From Sphingobacterium sp. UBA2700 (GTDB lineage: Bacteria; Bacteroidota; Bacteroidia; Sphingobacteriales; Sphingobacteriaceae): 64,000 nucleotides of DNA. This document shows positions 37,101 to 44,395 of the stretch, in pieces. The translations under genes and the position numbers were made by a program. The stretch spans positions 201,432-265,431 of the forward strand of contig DELI01000027.1 of the NCBI GenBank assembly GCA_002354335.1. Reading direction: 5' to 3'. A model generated the notes under the pieces. It was not told the DNA's origin and did no database searches. It saw only the letters and a list, made by a program, of their open reading frames with translations. Every line of letters starts with the position of its first letter. Positions within the stretch are counted from its first letter, which is position 1.

Positions 37101-37525
37101 TCTTACTACAGGGGGTTGGAAAAGCAGATGGTTATTTGTATGGCGCTGGAATACAGCCCTTCACTACGACGGGGGCTATTGGCGGCACCATTCGTGAAGA
37201 TAATAAAGATCGTTGGACACCTGAAACTCCGAATGCGAAATATCCACGCTTAGCTTTTGGTCAAAATAACAATCAACAAGCATCTCAATTCTGGATGAAG
37301 AATGCTTCCTATTTACGTGTTAAGAATGTACAGCTAGGCTATACTTTGCCAAACTCGACAATAGATCGCATAGGGATTGATCGACTACGTTTATTTGTTA
37401 ATGGATCGAACCTATTCTCTTTTGATAACTTTTGGGAAGGATATGACGTAGAGGCTCCAGTAGGAGTGGGTAATTATTATCCACAGGTAAAGGTGTATAC
37501 GTTTGGATTAGACATTACTTTTTAA
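34151..37525 (+). CDS. SusC/RagA TonB-dependent receptor with N-terminal signalling (STN) domain
   Basis: The 1124-residue outer membrane protein starts with a long signal region (to about residue 50). An STN domain follows at about 55-120 (QFIQKQSNYLVLYDN, LSYVIDDKTIFIN), which contacts FecR. Then come a carboxypeptidase-regulatory-like domain (about 150-225, VSGRVLDDKGAPLVGVTV), a TonB box/plug (VVVGYGVQKK, about 232-350) and a 22-strand barrel ending FGLDITF. With SusD it imports a ligand bound at the cell surface. The ligand is not evident. The SusD gene begins 10 bp after its stop. Confidence 0.97.
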   Translation: MKNILGKAYALWSRLPIPYVPLHRLLNMSIKACYVFVLLCCFQVQAKTFSQTLTFRSKSVRLENLFQFIQKQSNYLVLYDNNVVKKTKPMNLDAKNLSLNKFLDLILEDQPLSYVIDDKTIFINAVKAKPGPITREERIEAKKVDRLQRTVSGRVLDDKGAPLVGVTVTEKGTNNGTSTNYDGNFELIVTNNQGSLVFSLLGYESIERPIGQQSDFNIALVPSVNDLDEVVVVGYGVQKKVNLTGAVSSVSGKDIQSRPVGQSSAALQGMAPGVTVTQRSGKPGSDGATIRIRGIGTLSNADPLVLIDGVEGSINNIDPNLIESVSILKDAASSSIYGSRAANGVVLVTTKRGTGDKVTLSYNNYFGWQSATNMPKLVNALDHMLLTNEAYTNVGSSPLYPENVLEAYRKQGDGSSDEYPNTDWQKESLLGSGFQQSHFVTLNAGSNKVRNLASFGYFDQKGLLLNSGFKRYTLRNNLDIEISEKLSAKIDLQFVNPVINSSAQNINDLFQWMNSIPANQSFRNSNGTWGLGWNGNNPVSAAADGGFAIDKSPWGAVIASLIYKPFSWLTAEANYAPKYVNAMNKNFREMVQSYLPDGTKSFAVPQRSALTETRDQEYFNNMRATLTFNKSFTDHHLTWLVGASREDYHKDELKAFRDTYVLPDYPVLNTGSALNQSADGTASEWALQSFFSRINYNFKDRYLLELNARYDGSSRFLKGHRYGFFPSASAGWRFSEESFMEESKSWLNEGKLRASWGRLGNQNIGNYPSVSALDLGAFNMGNAIINTAALNNMSNPIITWESTEEQNIGLDLTLFKNFSLTADYFHRKTSDILLKLDIPLTVGLNAPNQNAGIVENRGWELALNYRSNRDRDFRYDLTFNLSDVKNKILDLRGIANTGLTVHREGYAISSILGYEVEGYFQSQAEIDSHAKQFGTLAPGDLKYKDQNGDGIINESDKLIIGSTIPRLTYSLNANMAYKGIDFGFLLQGVGKADGYLYGAGIQPFTTTGAIGGTIREDNKDRWTPETPNAKYPRLAFGQNNNQQASQFWMKNASYLRVKNVQLGYTLPNSTIDRIGIDRLRLFVNGSNLFSFDNFWEGYDVEAPVGVGNYYPQVKVYTFGLDITF

Positions 37526-37535
37526 GCTAAAGACC

Positions 37536-39227
37536 ATGAAATTTAAATTTAGACTTTTATATATAGCGATCATTGCAGGAGGCTTAACCTTATTGCACTC
37601 TTGCGATGATTATTTAGATAGGAAACCACTTTCCGGTCCTTCCGATGAGAATTATTTTAATAATGAAGAGGAATTGATGTTAGTTGTCAATGGACTTTAT
37701 TCGTCAATGACATTTCATCCAACTGATGATGTTCCTCAAAATCTAACGTTAGATTGCGCGACTGATATCAGTTGGGATCGGAATACTTCCCCATTGCAAT
37801 CGATTGGTCGTGGTGACTTCGATAGCAATAACGGTTATATTTTGAATATTTGGCGCGACTCTTACCGAACAATAGGCAAATGTAATTTCGTCTTAGACAA
37901 CATGAATAAGTTGCAAGGAAAGGTAGATGATGCAAAATTAAAGCGCTATGCCGCAGAAGCTCGCTTTATTCGTGCCTTCACATATCAATTACTCGTCGAC
38001 TTTTTCGGTGCTGTTCCATTGATGAATAAGGGGCTAAGTTTGGAAGAAGCACAGATTCCAAGAAGTCCTAAGAAAGATATTGTTGATTTTATCCTGACGG
38101 AGCTCACTGCTGCAGCAACAGATTTGCCAGTAAGTTACGGAGGGGCTGATGTAGGTCGGGCTACGAAAGGAGCTGCTTTAGCTATTCGAGCAAGAACGGC
38201 TTTGAACGATAAGCGCTGGGAAGAAGCAATCGCCTCTTCGAAGGCCGTGATGGATGCAAAAACTTATAGTCTTCATCCGAATTTTGAAGAACTGTTTCAA
38301 TATGGCGGTGAGAATTCTAAGGAAATCATCTTTGCTTTTCAATATTTACGTTTGCAAAATACAAAAACCCATAGCGCGACTCGGAACTTTCTGTCCAGAA
38401 ATGCACAAGGAACATCTAATAAGATTCCTTCGCAAGCTTTAGTTGATGCCTATTTGTGTAAGGACGGATTAGAAATTGATAAATCCCCCTTATTTAACCC
38501 ACAGAAGCCATTCGAGAATCGGGATCCTCGTTTAGGATTCACCGTCGCATTACCCGGTTCGCGACATTTCGGTTTTCAATTTGAGACCCACAAGGATAGT
38601 ACGAAATGTTGGGACTATAGCTATTCGTCCTCAGTTCCTAAGCGTATCGACAATCAGGATGCGCTGAATGCCTATGCGACATTCTCAGGCTATTTGTGGA
38701 AGAAATATGTGGATTTCAAAGACAAAGAATTTACCATGCAATCCGAACTTAATATTACACAATCGCGTTTCGCTGAAGTTTTACTGATCTATGCTGAGGC
38801 AAAAATTGAAGCTAACCAGATAGACGCTACAGTTTACGACGCGATCAATCAAATTCGTCAAAGACCCTCTGTCGGGATGCCCGTGGTATCAGCTGGAAAA
38901 TCGCAAGCAGAACTGCGAAACATCGTTCGTAAAGAACGCTTGTATGAATTAGCGAATGAAGGTTTTCGACTGGCTGATTTAAGGCGTTGGGGACTTGCGG
39001 AGAAGTTTATGAATAATTCGTTTATGGGACGAATTCCTAAAGGTTTACTGAGCAATGCTCCGAAGATTGATTCGGACGGCCTTGTTGACTATAGCCGCGT
39101 TACAAATAAGGCACAAATGCGTGTAATTGAAGTTCGCAAATTTAATAAAGACAGGGATTATTTATGGCCTATCCCTAATATTGAGATGGAAACAAATAAA
39201 GCGCTCGACCAAAATCCTGGCTATTAA
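37536..39227 (+). CDS. SusD/RagB surface lipoprotein
   Basis: The 563-residue protein has a lipobox (LLHSC, Cys23) followed by DDYLDRKPL, the SusD hallmark for surface lipoproteins. The TPR-rich core and C-terminal RagB/SusD domain (KERLYELANEGFRLADLRRWG near 470, WPIPNIEMETN near 545) are present. It would cap the SusC barrel and bind ligand. Ligand type is unknown; no glycoside hydrolase, sulfatase or protease is encoded in this locus. Confidence 0.97.
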   Translation: MKFKFRLLYIAIIAGGLTLLHSCDDYLDRKPLSGPSDENYFNNEEELMLVVNGLYSSMTFHPTDDVPQNLTLDCATDISWDRNTSPLQSIGRGDFDSNNGYILNIWRDSYRTIGKCNFVLDNMNKLQGKVDDAKLKRYAAEARFIRAFTYQLLVDFFGAVPLMNKGLSLEEAQIPRSPKKDIVDFILTELTAAATDLPVSYGGADVGRATKGAALAIRARTALNDKRWEEAIASSKAVMDAKTYSLHPNFEELFQYGGENSKEIIFAFQYLRLQNTKTHSATRNFLSRNAQGTSNKIPSQALVDAYLCKDGLEIDKSPLFNPQKPFENRDPRLGFTVALPGSRHFGFQFETHKDSTKCWDYSYSSSVPKRIDNQDALNAYATFSGYLWKKYVDFKDKEFTMQSELNITQSRFAEVLLIYAEAKIEANQIDATVYDAINQIRQRPSVGMPVVSAGKSQAELRNIVRKERLYELANEGFRLADLRRWGLAEKFMNNSFMGRIPKGLLSNAPKIDSDGLVDYSRVTNKAQMRVIEVRKFNKDRDYLWPIPNIEMETNKALDQNPGY

Positions 39228-39249
39228 TCCTAAACCCAAATAAACTATT

Positions 39250-41238
39250 ATGAAGAAGATTTTTAAAGTATTTATATTTTGTTGTTTAAGTGTTTCTTTT
39301 GTTTATGGACAAAAGAAAGTTGAAGTTGATTTATGTATCTATGGGGCAACATCCGCGGGGGTAATAGCAGCCTATACAGCTGCAAGCGCCGGCAAAAAGG
39401 TGGTTATTGTGGATCCAGTGAATCACATCGGAGGATTAAGTTCCGGCGGATTGGGCATGACAGATATCGGTAATAAGTTTGTGGTAACTGGATTAGCGCT
39501 CGACTTCTATAGAAAGATCGGAAAGCATTATGGCACGTTCGAACAATGGATCTTTGAACCGAAGGTGGCGGAACAAATATTTAGAGACTACTTAAGCAAG
39601 ACGAATGTGCAATTAATGCTGAACAATCCCCTAGTCAAAGTCAATAAAAATGGAAATACCATTACCCATATTGAGTTAAGTTCTTCGGAAGGGACAAAGC
39701 AGGTTGTAGCCAAAGTATTTATGGACTGTACATATGAGGGGGATTTATTAGCGGCAGCAGGTGTGTCGTATCACGTTGGTCGTGAGGACAATACTGTATA
39801 TGGAGAGACAATAAATGGTGTTCAACTGTTAGACGGCCACCAATTCCCCAATGGAATAGACCCTTATAAAGTGAAGGGTGATGCATCGAGTGGTTTGCTC
39901 TGGGGTATTTCAAGTGAAAAACTTTTACCAAAAGGAACAGGCGATAAGAAAGTTCAAGCATATAACTATCGAATTACTTTGACGAATGTTCCGGAGAATA
40001 GAATCCCAATTACAAAGCCTGATAATTACGATGCGCAACGATATGAGTTATTGAAACGCCAGAAAGAATTACAACCTTGGAAAAGTATACAGGATGTATT
40101 TATTTGGAGCTTGATGCCAAACGGAAAAACTGATATCAACAATAGAAATGGTTTTTCTACGGACATGATCGGGATGAACTGGGATTATCCAGAAGCAGAT
40201 TGGTCACGACGAAGGGAGATTATCAAAGCACATGAGGATTATACCAAGGGTCTGCTTTATTTTGTGGGTAATGACCCGGCGGTTCCTCAAGAAATTAGAA
40301 ATGAAATTCAGAAATGGGGATACCCGAAAGATGAGTATACCAATAACAATCACTGGTCACCACAACTCTATATTCGAGAGGCTCGAAGAATGCTGGGCGA
40401 AGTAGTGATGACTCAAAATCACTGTCAGGGTCGTGAGATCGTACAAGATGATATTGGCTATGCAGCTTATACGATGGATTCGCACAATTGCGATAGGCTA
40501 GTAGTCAACGGCATGGTGAAAAATGAAGGTAATGTCGAGGTTGGCGGCTTTCTTCCGTTCCCAATTTCTTATCGTTCGATAACTCCAAAACGCGAAGAAG
40601 TGGATAACCTATTAGTACCGGTCTGTCTTTCATCCAGCCATATTGCGTTTGGTTCTATCCGTATGGAACCGGTATTTATGGTTTTAGCGCAATCTGCTGC
40701 GGTCGCTGCAGGAATTGCAATTGACAAAAGAATTCCTGTACAGGATGTGAAAATTGCTGACATCAAGCATGTTTTAAAGACTAATCCAAAAGCAGACAAA
40801 CGTGCATCAGATGAATTGATTCATGTATCGAATTCAAAACAGGTTAATTTATCCGGCAACTGGTCTGATGGAAAGGGTAGAGGCTTTGGTATGTCATTTA
40901 AGGAATCTAACGGAAAAGATGCTGCGGCTGCACGTTTTACCGCTTCGAAGCCTCTCAAAGCCGGAAAATATAAAGTTTATACGTATTACCCCAAGAAAGC
41001 GGAAAGTGCAATTAAACATGGCTTAGCAATCTTTAACGGTAAATCAGTGGAAAATAAAATCTTAGATTATTCAAAGGTGGAGATTAAAGGGCAAACGAGT
41101 AGCACTTGGGTTGAAGTAGGCGAATTTACATTCTATCAGGGGAAGAACAATCCTTACGTCGAAATTAGCAATCAAGGCGCAGATGGAATCGTTGCTGCAA
41201 ACGCAATTCTATTCGTTCCTCAGTCGGATCAAAATTAA
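39250..41238 (+). CDS. Secreted FAD-dependent oxidoreductase (FAD_oxidored type) with C-terminal beta domain
   Basis: The 662-residue protein has a signal peptide (to about 20, FVYGQ) and an N-terminal Rossmann motif YGATSAGVIAA near 32-42, with VDPVNHIGGLSSGGLG next. The FAD_oxidored core runs to about 510. A separate C-terminal module (about 528-660, NWSDGKGRGFGMSF to AILFVP) resembles the golvesin/xanthan-lyase-type carbohydrate-associated beta domain. It would act in the periplasm or at the surface on the compound imported by SusCD. The next gene is a paralogue lacking the module. Substrate unknown. Confidence 0.85.
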   Translation: MKKIFKVFIFCCLSVSFVYGQKKVEVDLCIYGATSAGVIAAYTAASAGKKVVIVDPVNHIGGLSSGGLGMTDIGNKFVVTGLALDFYRKIGKHYGTFEQWIFEPKVAEQIFRDYLSKTNVQLMLNNPLVKVNKNGNTITHIELSSSEGTKQVVAKVFMDCTYEGDLLAAAGVSYHVGREDNTVYGETINGVQLLDGHQFPNGIDPYKVKGDASSGLLWGISSEKLLPKGTGDKKVQAYNYRITLTNVPENRIPITKPDNYDAQRYELLKRQKELQPWKSIQDVFIWSLMPNGKTDINNRNGFSTDMIGMNWDYPEADWSRRREIIKAHEDYTKGLLYFVGNDPAVPQEIRNEIQKWGYPKDEYTNNNHWSPQLYIREARRMLGEVVMTQNHCQGREIVQDDIGYAAYTMDSHNCDRLVVNGMVKNEGNVEVGGFLPFPISYRSITPKREEVDNLLVPVCLSSSHIAFGSIRMEPVFMVLAQSAAVAAGIAIDKRIPVQDVKIADIKHVLKTNPKADKRASDELIHVSNSKQVNLSGNWSDGKGRGFGMSFKESNGKDAAAARFTASKPLKAGKYKVYTYYPKKAESAIKHGLAIFNGKSVENKILDYSKVEIKGQTSSTWVEVGEFTFYQGKNNPYVEISNQGADGIVAANAILFVPQSDQN

Positions 41239-41242
41239 AGAG

Positions 41243-42889
41243 ATGAAAAATTTTCATATAGTAATTAGTTGTTTTATAGGTATAGTAACGCTAGGGTTTA
41301 CTTTGCCTAAGAAAGAGTACAGTGCCGACTTGATTATCTACGGCGGAACTTCGGCGGCCATTACGGCCGCCGTAGAAGCCGTAAATTCTGGAGTTTCCGT
41401 AATTGTTGTTTCTCCGGACAAGCATCTCGGGGGATTGTCTAGTGGAGGATTGGGCTTTACCGATACGGGAAATAAATCGGTTATTGGAGGATTGGCTCGC
41501 GAGTTCTATCATCAGATTTTCCTCCATTACGATCAAGAAAAATCATGGACATGGCAACGCAAGAACGAATATGGCAACCAGGGTCAGGGTACACCCGCTG
41601 TGGATGGTGCAAATAGAACGATGTGGATTTTTGAACCACATGCTGCAGAGATGGTTTTTGAAAAGTGGGTGAAAGAAAAGAAGATACAGGTTTTACGTGA
41701 AGAATTGCTCGACCGGGAGACTTCAGGTATAAAGAAAAATGGGGCACGAATCGAAGCGATTCGGACACTTTCTGGAAAGACATTTAGAGGCAAGATGTTC
41801 ATAGATGCAACCTACGAAGGCGATTTAATGGCGCTCGCTGGGGTATCCTATCATGTGGGCAGGGAGGCTAACAGCACGTATGGCGAGAAATGGAATGGCG
41901 TGCAGGTGGGAGTGCTTCATCATGGTCATTGGTTTAAGTCGGATATTTCACCGTATGTTGTTCCGGGTGATAAAAGTTCAGGATTGTTGTTTGGTGTTTC
42001 AGCGGAAGATCCAGGAAAATATGGTAAGGCTGACCATCGGGTGCAGGCTTATTGCTTCCGGATGTGCTTAACCGATCATGCTCCTAATCGAGTTCCGTTC
42101 AAAAAACCAAAAAACTATAATCCCAAAAATTATGAACTCCTCGCTCGCGTTTATGCGTCTGGGTGGAGAGAGACGTTCAATAAGTTCGATCCAATACCGA
42201 ATAAGAAGACAGACACAAACAATCATGGGCCTTTCAGCACCGATTTTATCGGCATGAACTACGATTATCCCGACGCAAGCTATGAACGTCGAAAAGAGAT
42301 CATCGAGCAACATGAAGAATATCAAAAAGGATTATTGTACTTCATGGCCAACGATCCTTCAATGCCTGCGGACGTGCGCGAAGCGTACTCAAAATGGGGA
42401 TTGGCAAAAGATGAATTCAAAGATAACGGGAATTGGCCACATCAGCTTTATGTCCGTGAGGCAAGACGGATGATAGGTCAATATGTAATGACGGAACATG
42501 ATACATTTAGCGACCGTGTTGTCAGTAATTCCGTAGGGATGGGGTCATATACTTTGGATTCACATAACGTTCAACGCTATGTGAAGCCTGATGGTTTCGT
42601 TCAGAATGAGGGAGATATCGGTGTGCATCCTAAAAATCCGTATAAAATCTCCTATGGAGCATTGGTGCCAAAGGAATCGGAATGCGAAAATCTTTTAGTG
42701 CCCGTATGTCTTTCGAGTAGCCATATCGCATTTGGTTCGATCAGAATGGAACCTGTCTTTATGATTTTGGGACAAAGTGCAGCAGCAGCGGCAATATTGG
42801 CAATTAATGATAATGTATCCGTGCAGAAGGTAGATTACGATAAGTTGCACAAAGTCTTGAAAGAAAGAGGCCAAGTGACGGAGATGTAA
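41243..42889 (+). CDS. Second secreted FAD-dependent oxidoreductase, paralogue of the preceding gene
   Basis: The start is the ATG at 41243, 4 bp after the previous stop; a longer frame from 41183 overlaps the previous gene and lacks a signal peptide. The 548-residue product has a signal peptide, the motif YGGTSAAITAAVEAV near 32, and shares with its neighbour the blocks STDFIGMNYDYPDA, FMANDPSMPADVRE and QLYVREARRMIGQ. It ends near LHKVLKERG, so it lacks the C-terminal beta domain. The tandem pair suggests two related substrates or a two-step oxidation. Confidence 0.87.
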   Translation: MKNFHIVISCFIGIVTLGFTLPKKEYSADLIIYGGTSAAITAAVEAVNSGVSVIVVSPDKHLGGLSSGGLGFTDTGNKSVIGGLAREFYHQIFLHYDQEKSWTWQRKNEYGNQGQGTPAVDGANRTMWIFEPHAAEMVFEKWVKEKKIQVLREELLDRETSGIKKNGARIEAIRTLSGKTFRGKMFIDATYEGDLMALAGVSYHVGREANSTYGEKWNGVQVGVLHHGHWFKSDISPYVVPGDKSSGLLFGVSAEDPGKYGKADHRVQAYCFRMCLTDHAPNRVPFKKPKNYNPKNYELLARVYASGWRETFNKFDPIPNKKTDTNNHGPFSTDFIGMNYDYPDASYERRKEIIEQHEEYQKGLLYFMANDPSMPADVREAYSKWGLAKDEFKDNGNWPHQLYVREARRMIGQYVMTEHDTFSDRVVSNSVGMGSYTLDSHNVQRYVKPDGFVQNEGDIGVHPKNPYKISYGALVPKESECENLLVPVCLSSSHIAFGSIRMEPVFMILGQSAAAAAILAINDNVSVQKVDYDKLHKVLKERGQVTEM

Positions 42890-42946
42890 TGCCCAACAAC
42901 GCTAGCCATCCTCAATACACGCAGTCTTTTCAATAATTAGCACCTT

Positions 42947-42975
42947 TTGCTGTACGGATTTTTTCCGTACATTTG
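42947..42975 (+). promoter_or_regulatory. Promoter and palindromic operator of the toxin-antitoxin operon
   Basis: TTG at 42947-42949 (in TTTTG) and TACATTTG at 42968-42975 are separated by 18 nt, a good Bacteroidetes promoter. A palindrome GTACGGA - five T - TCCGTAC (42952-42970) lies between them and overlaps the -7 element. It is the expected position for autorepression by the ribbon-helix-helix antitoxin encoded 20 bp downstream. Confidence 0.8.
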
Positions 42976-42995
42976 TATAAACAAAAACAATCGGC

Positions 42996-43310
42996 ATGGC
43001 AACATCAATAGATCGTATTGACATTCGAATTAGCAAGGAAAATAAAGACTTGATAAAATATGCTGCTGAAATTAGTGGATTTAAAACAGTTTCAGAGTTT
43101 ATTGTTTCTTTGGCAAAAAAAGAAGCGAAGCGCATTATTGAAGAGGAGACAAAATTGATTAAGTCGATAGAAGATAAGACTAAATTTGTTGAGGCGTTAT
43201 TGAATCCACCTGCTCCGAATAAAGCCTTAAAATCTGCGCTAGAACAGTATACTGATCAGTTTAATTCCGCCGCATCTAATGATTTCGACAGTTTTAGAAA
43301 AAAAGCATAA
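42996..43310 (+). CDS. DUF1778 (TacA-type) antitoxin
   Basis: The 104-residue protein has the ribbon-helix-helix N-terminus (DRIDIRISKENKDLIKYAAEISGFKTVSEFIVSLA) of DUF1778 antitoxins and a C-terminal tail that would wrap the toxin. It binds its own operator (see 42952-42970) and neutralises the GNAT toxin encoded by the next gene, whose start overlaps its last 32 bp. The pair is a complete type II system. Confidence 0.93.
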   Translation: MATSIDRIDIRISKENKDLIKYAAEISGFKTVSEFIVSLAKKEAKRIIEEETKLIKSIEDKTKFVEALLNPPAPNKALKSALEQYTDQFNSAASNDFDSFRKKA

Positions 43311-43770
43311 TCGTAAGAATTTTACGTGCGGCATAAAGGAATTAGATATTTATCTAAAACAATACGCAAATCAAGATATAAAACGGCGCTTGGCGGTTTG
43401 TTATGTCCTTGCTGACAAAAAGAATGATGTAATTGCATATTACACGCTTTCGTCCAATCGAATAGATATATCCGATATCCCCGACAATTTAGCGAAATCT
43501 TTAGCGTATTCAGAGGTACCAGTAATCTTTATTGGACGATTAGCAGTACACCAGGATTATCAGGGAAACAAGCTAGGCCAAGCGATACTAATTGATGCAT
43601 TTAAGCGCATTCTAGAAATCAGCACGCTCGTGGGGAACCATGCCGTCATTGTTGATCCAACCAATGAGCCTGCCGAAAGATTTTACGCTAAACTAGGCTT
43701 CCTATCTTTGAAAACATCGAAACGAATGTTTTTGCCATTAAAGACGATTGTCGATCTATTCGAAAAATAG
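43279..43770 (+). CDS. GNAT family toxin (TacT-type tRNA acetyltransferase)
   Basis: The 163-residue protein has the GNAT acetyl-CoA motif (FIGRLAVHQDYQGNKLGQAIL, about 84-104) and the C-terminal YAKLGF motif near 138. TacT-type toxins acetylate the amino group of charged tRNAs and stop translation. It overlaps the antitoxin gene by 32 bp in another frame, which couples their translation. The N-terminal CGIKELDIYLKQYA segment is characteristic of this toxin group. Confidence 0.92.
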   Translation: MISTVLEKKHNRKNFTCGIKELDIYLKQYANQDIKRRLAVCYVLADKKNDVIAYYTLSSNRIDISDIPDNLAKSLAYSEVPVIFIGRLAVHQDYQGNKLGQAILIDAFKRILEISTLVGNHAVIVDPTNEPAERFYAKLGFLSLKTSKRMFLPLKTIVDLFEK

Positions 43771-43820
43771 ATTGTTCAATATCTATTACAGAAAGCTGTG
43801 GATGGCTTTCGTAAATCCCG

Positions 43821-44318
43821 CTATAGTTCCCCCTTCACCCTTTCAATCTGATAGCAATGTCGTTTGCTATGCGCCGCTATCACCGTCAACCATTCAAACC
43901 TGGTCAGATAGCCAAGATTCGGGAATTCCATATCCATGCACATCAGCGTCAAATCCTTATCCTTCACATCCAGAACAAGCTTCGTTTTTCGAGCCAACAC
44001 ACGTTCTAGCAGGTCCTCCTTCGTATAATTATCCTCCTTAGGCAACAAGCTTTTATCCGCTTCGAACTTAGTATTTAAATCCAAGAACAGCGATCGAATA
44101 GCAGGCCCTTGCTCGTCAAAAGCGCGATTATAGGTCTGCACTTTACGATCCGGAATACCATTCGAACTACGCAGAATATGCTCAACGATTTGGCCGATAC
44201 TCCATCCGCCAGCTTCGGGCCTTCTATTAATCTGTTCATCCGTGAGATCCTGAATAAGCGTCTTAAGCTGATCAAAAACCTCCGTAATCTCCCTTGATAT
44301 TTGCTGATTGATTTCCAT
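43821..44318 (-). CDS. DinB family protein
   Basis: The 165-residue protein has a four-helix bundle of the DinB/YfiT type. The metal-binding histidines are visible in GQIVEHILR (about residue 48) and AAHSKRH (about 150-154). Members include thiol transferases and proteins of unknown function; no reaction can be named here. It is convergent with the toxin gene, with 50 bp between the stops. Confidence 0.88.
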   Translation of the reverse strand: MEINQQISREITEVFDQLKTLIQDLTDEQINRRPEAGGWSIGQIVEHILRSSNGIPDRKVQTYNRAFDEQGPAIRSLFLDLNTKFEADKSLLPKEDNYTKEDLLERVLARKTKLVLDVKDKDLTLMCMDMEFPNLGYLTRFEWLTVIAAHSKRHCYQIERVKGEL

Positions 44319-44395
44319 AGTACATTGCTTTAATGCAATATCTCAAATACTATGCAAAGTTCGCTTGTCTTAAGGCAAGAAATGCTGGGTGTCCC

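Noticed and set aside
43748..44041. Open frame antisense to the DinB gene
   Set aside because: It is the complement of a well-supported DinB protein and has no signature of its own.
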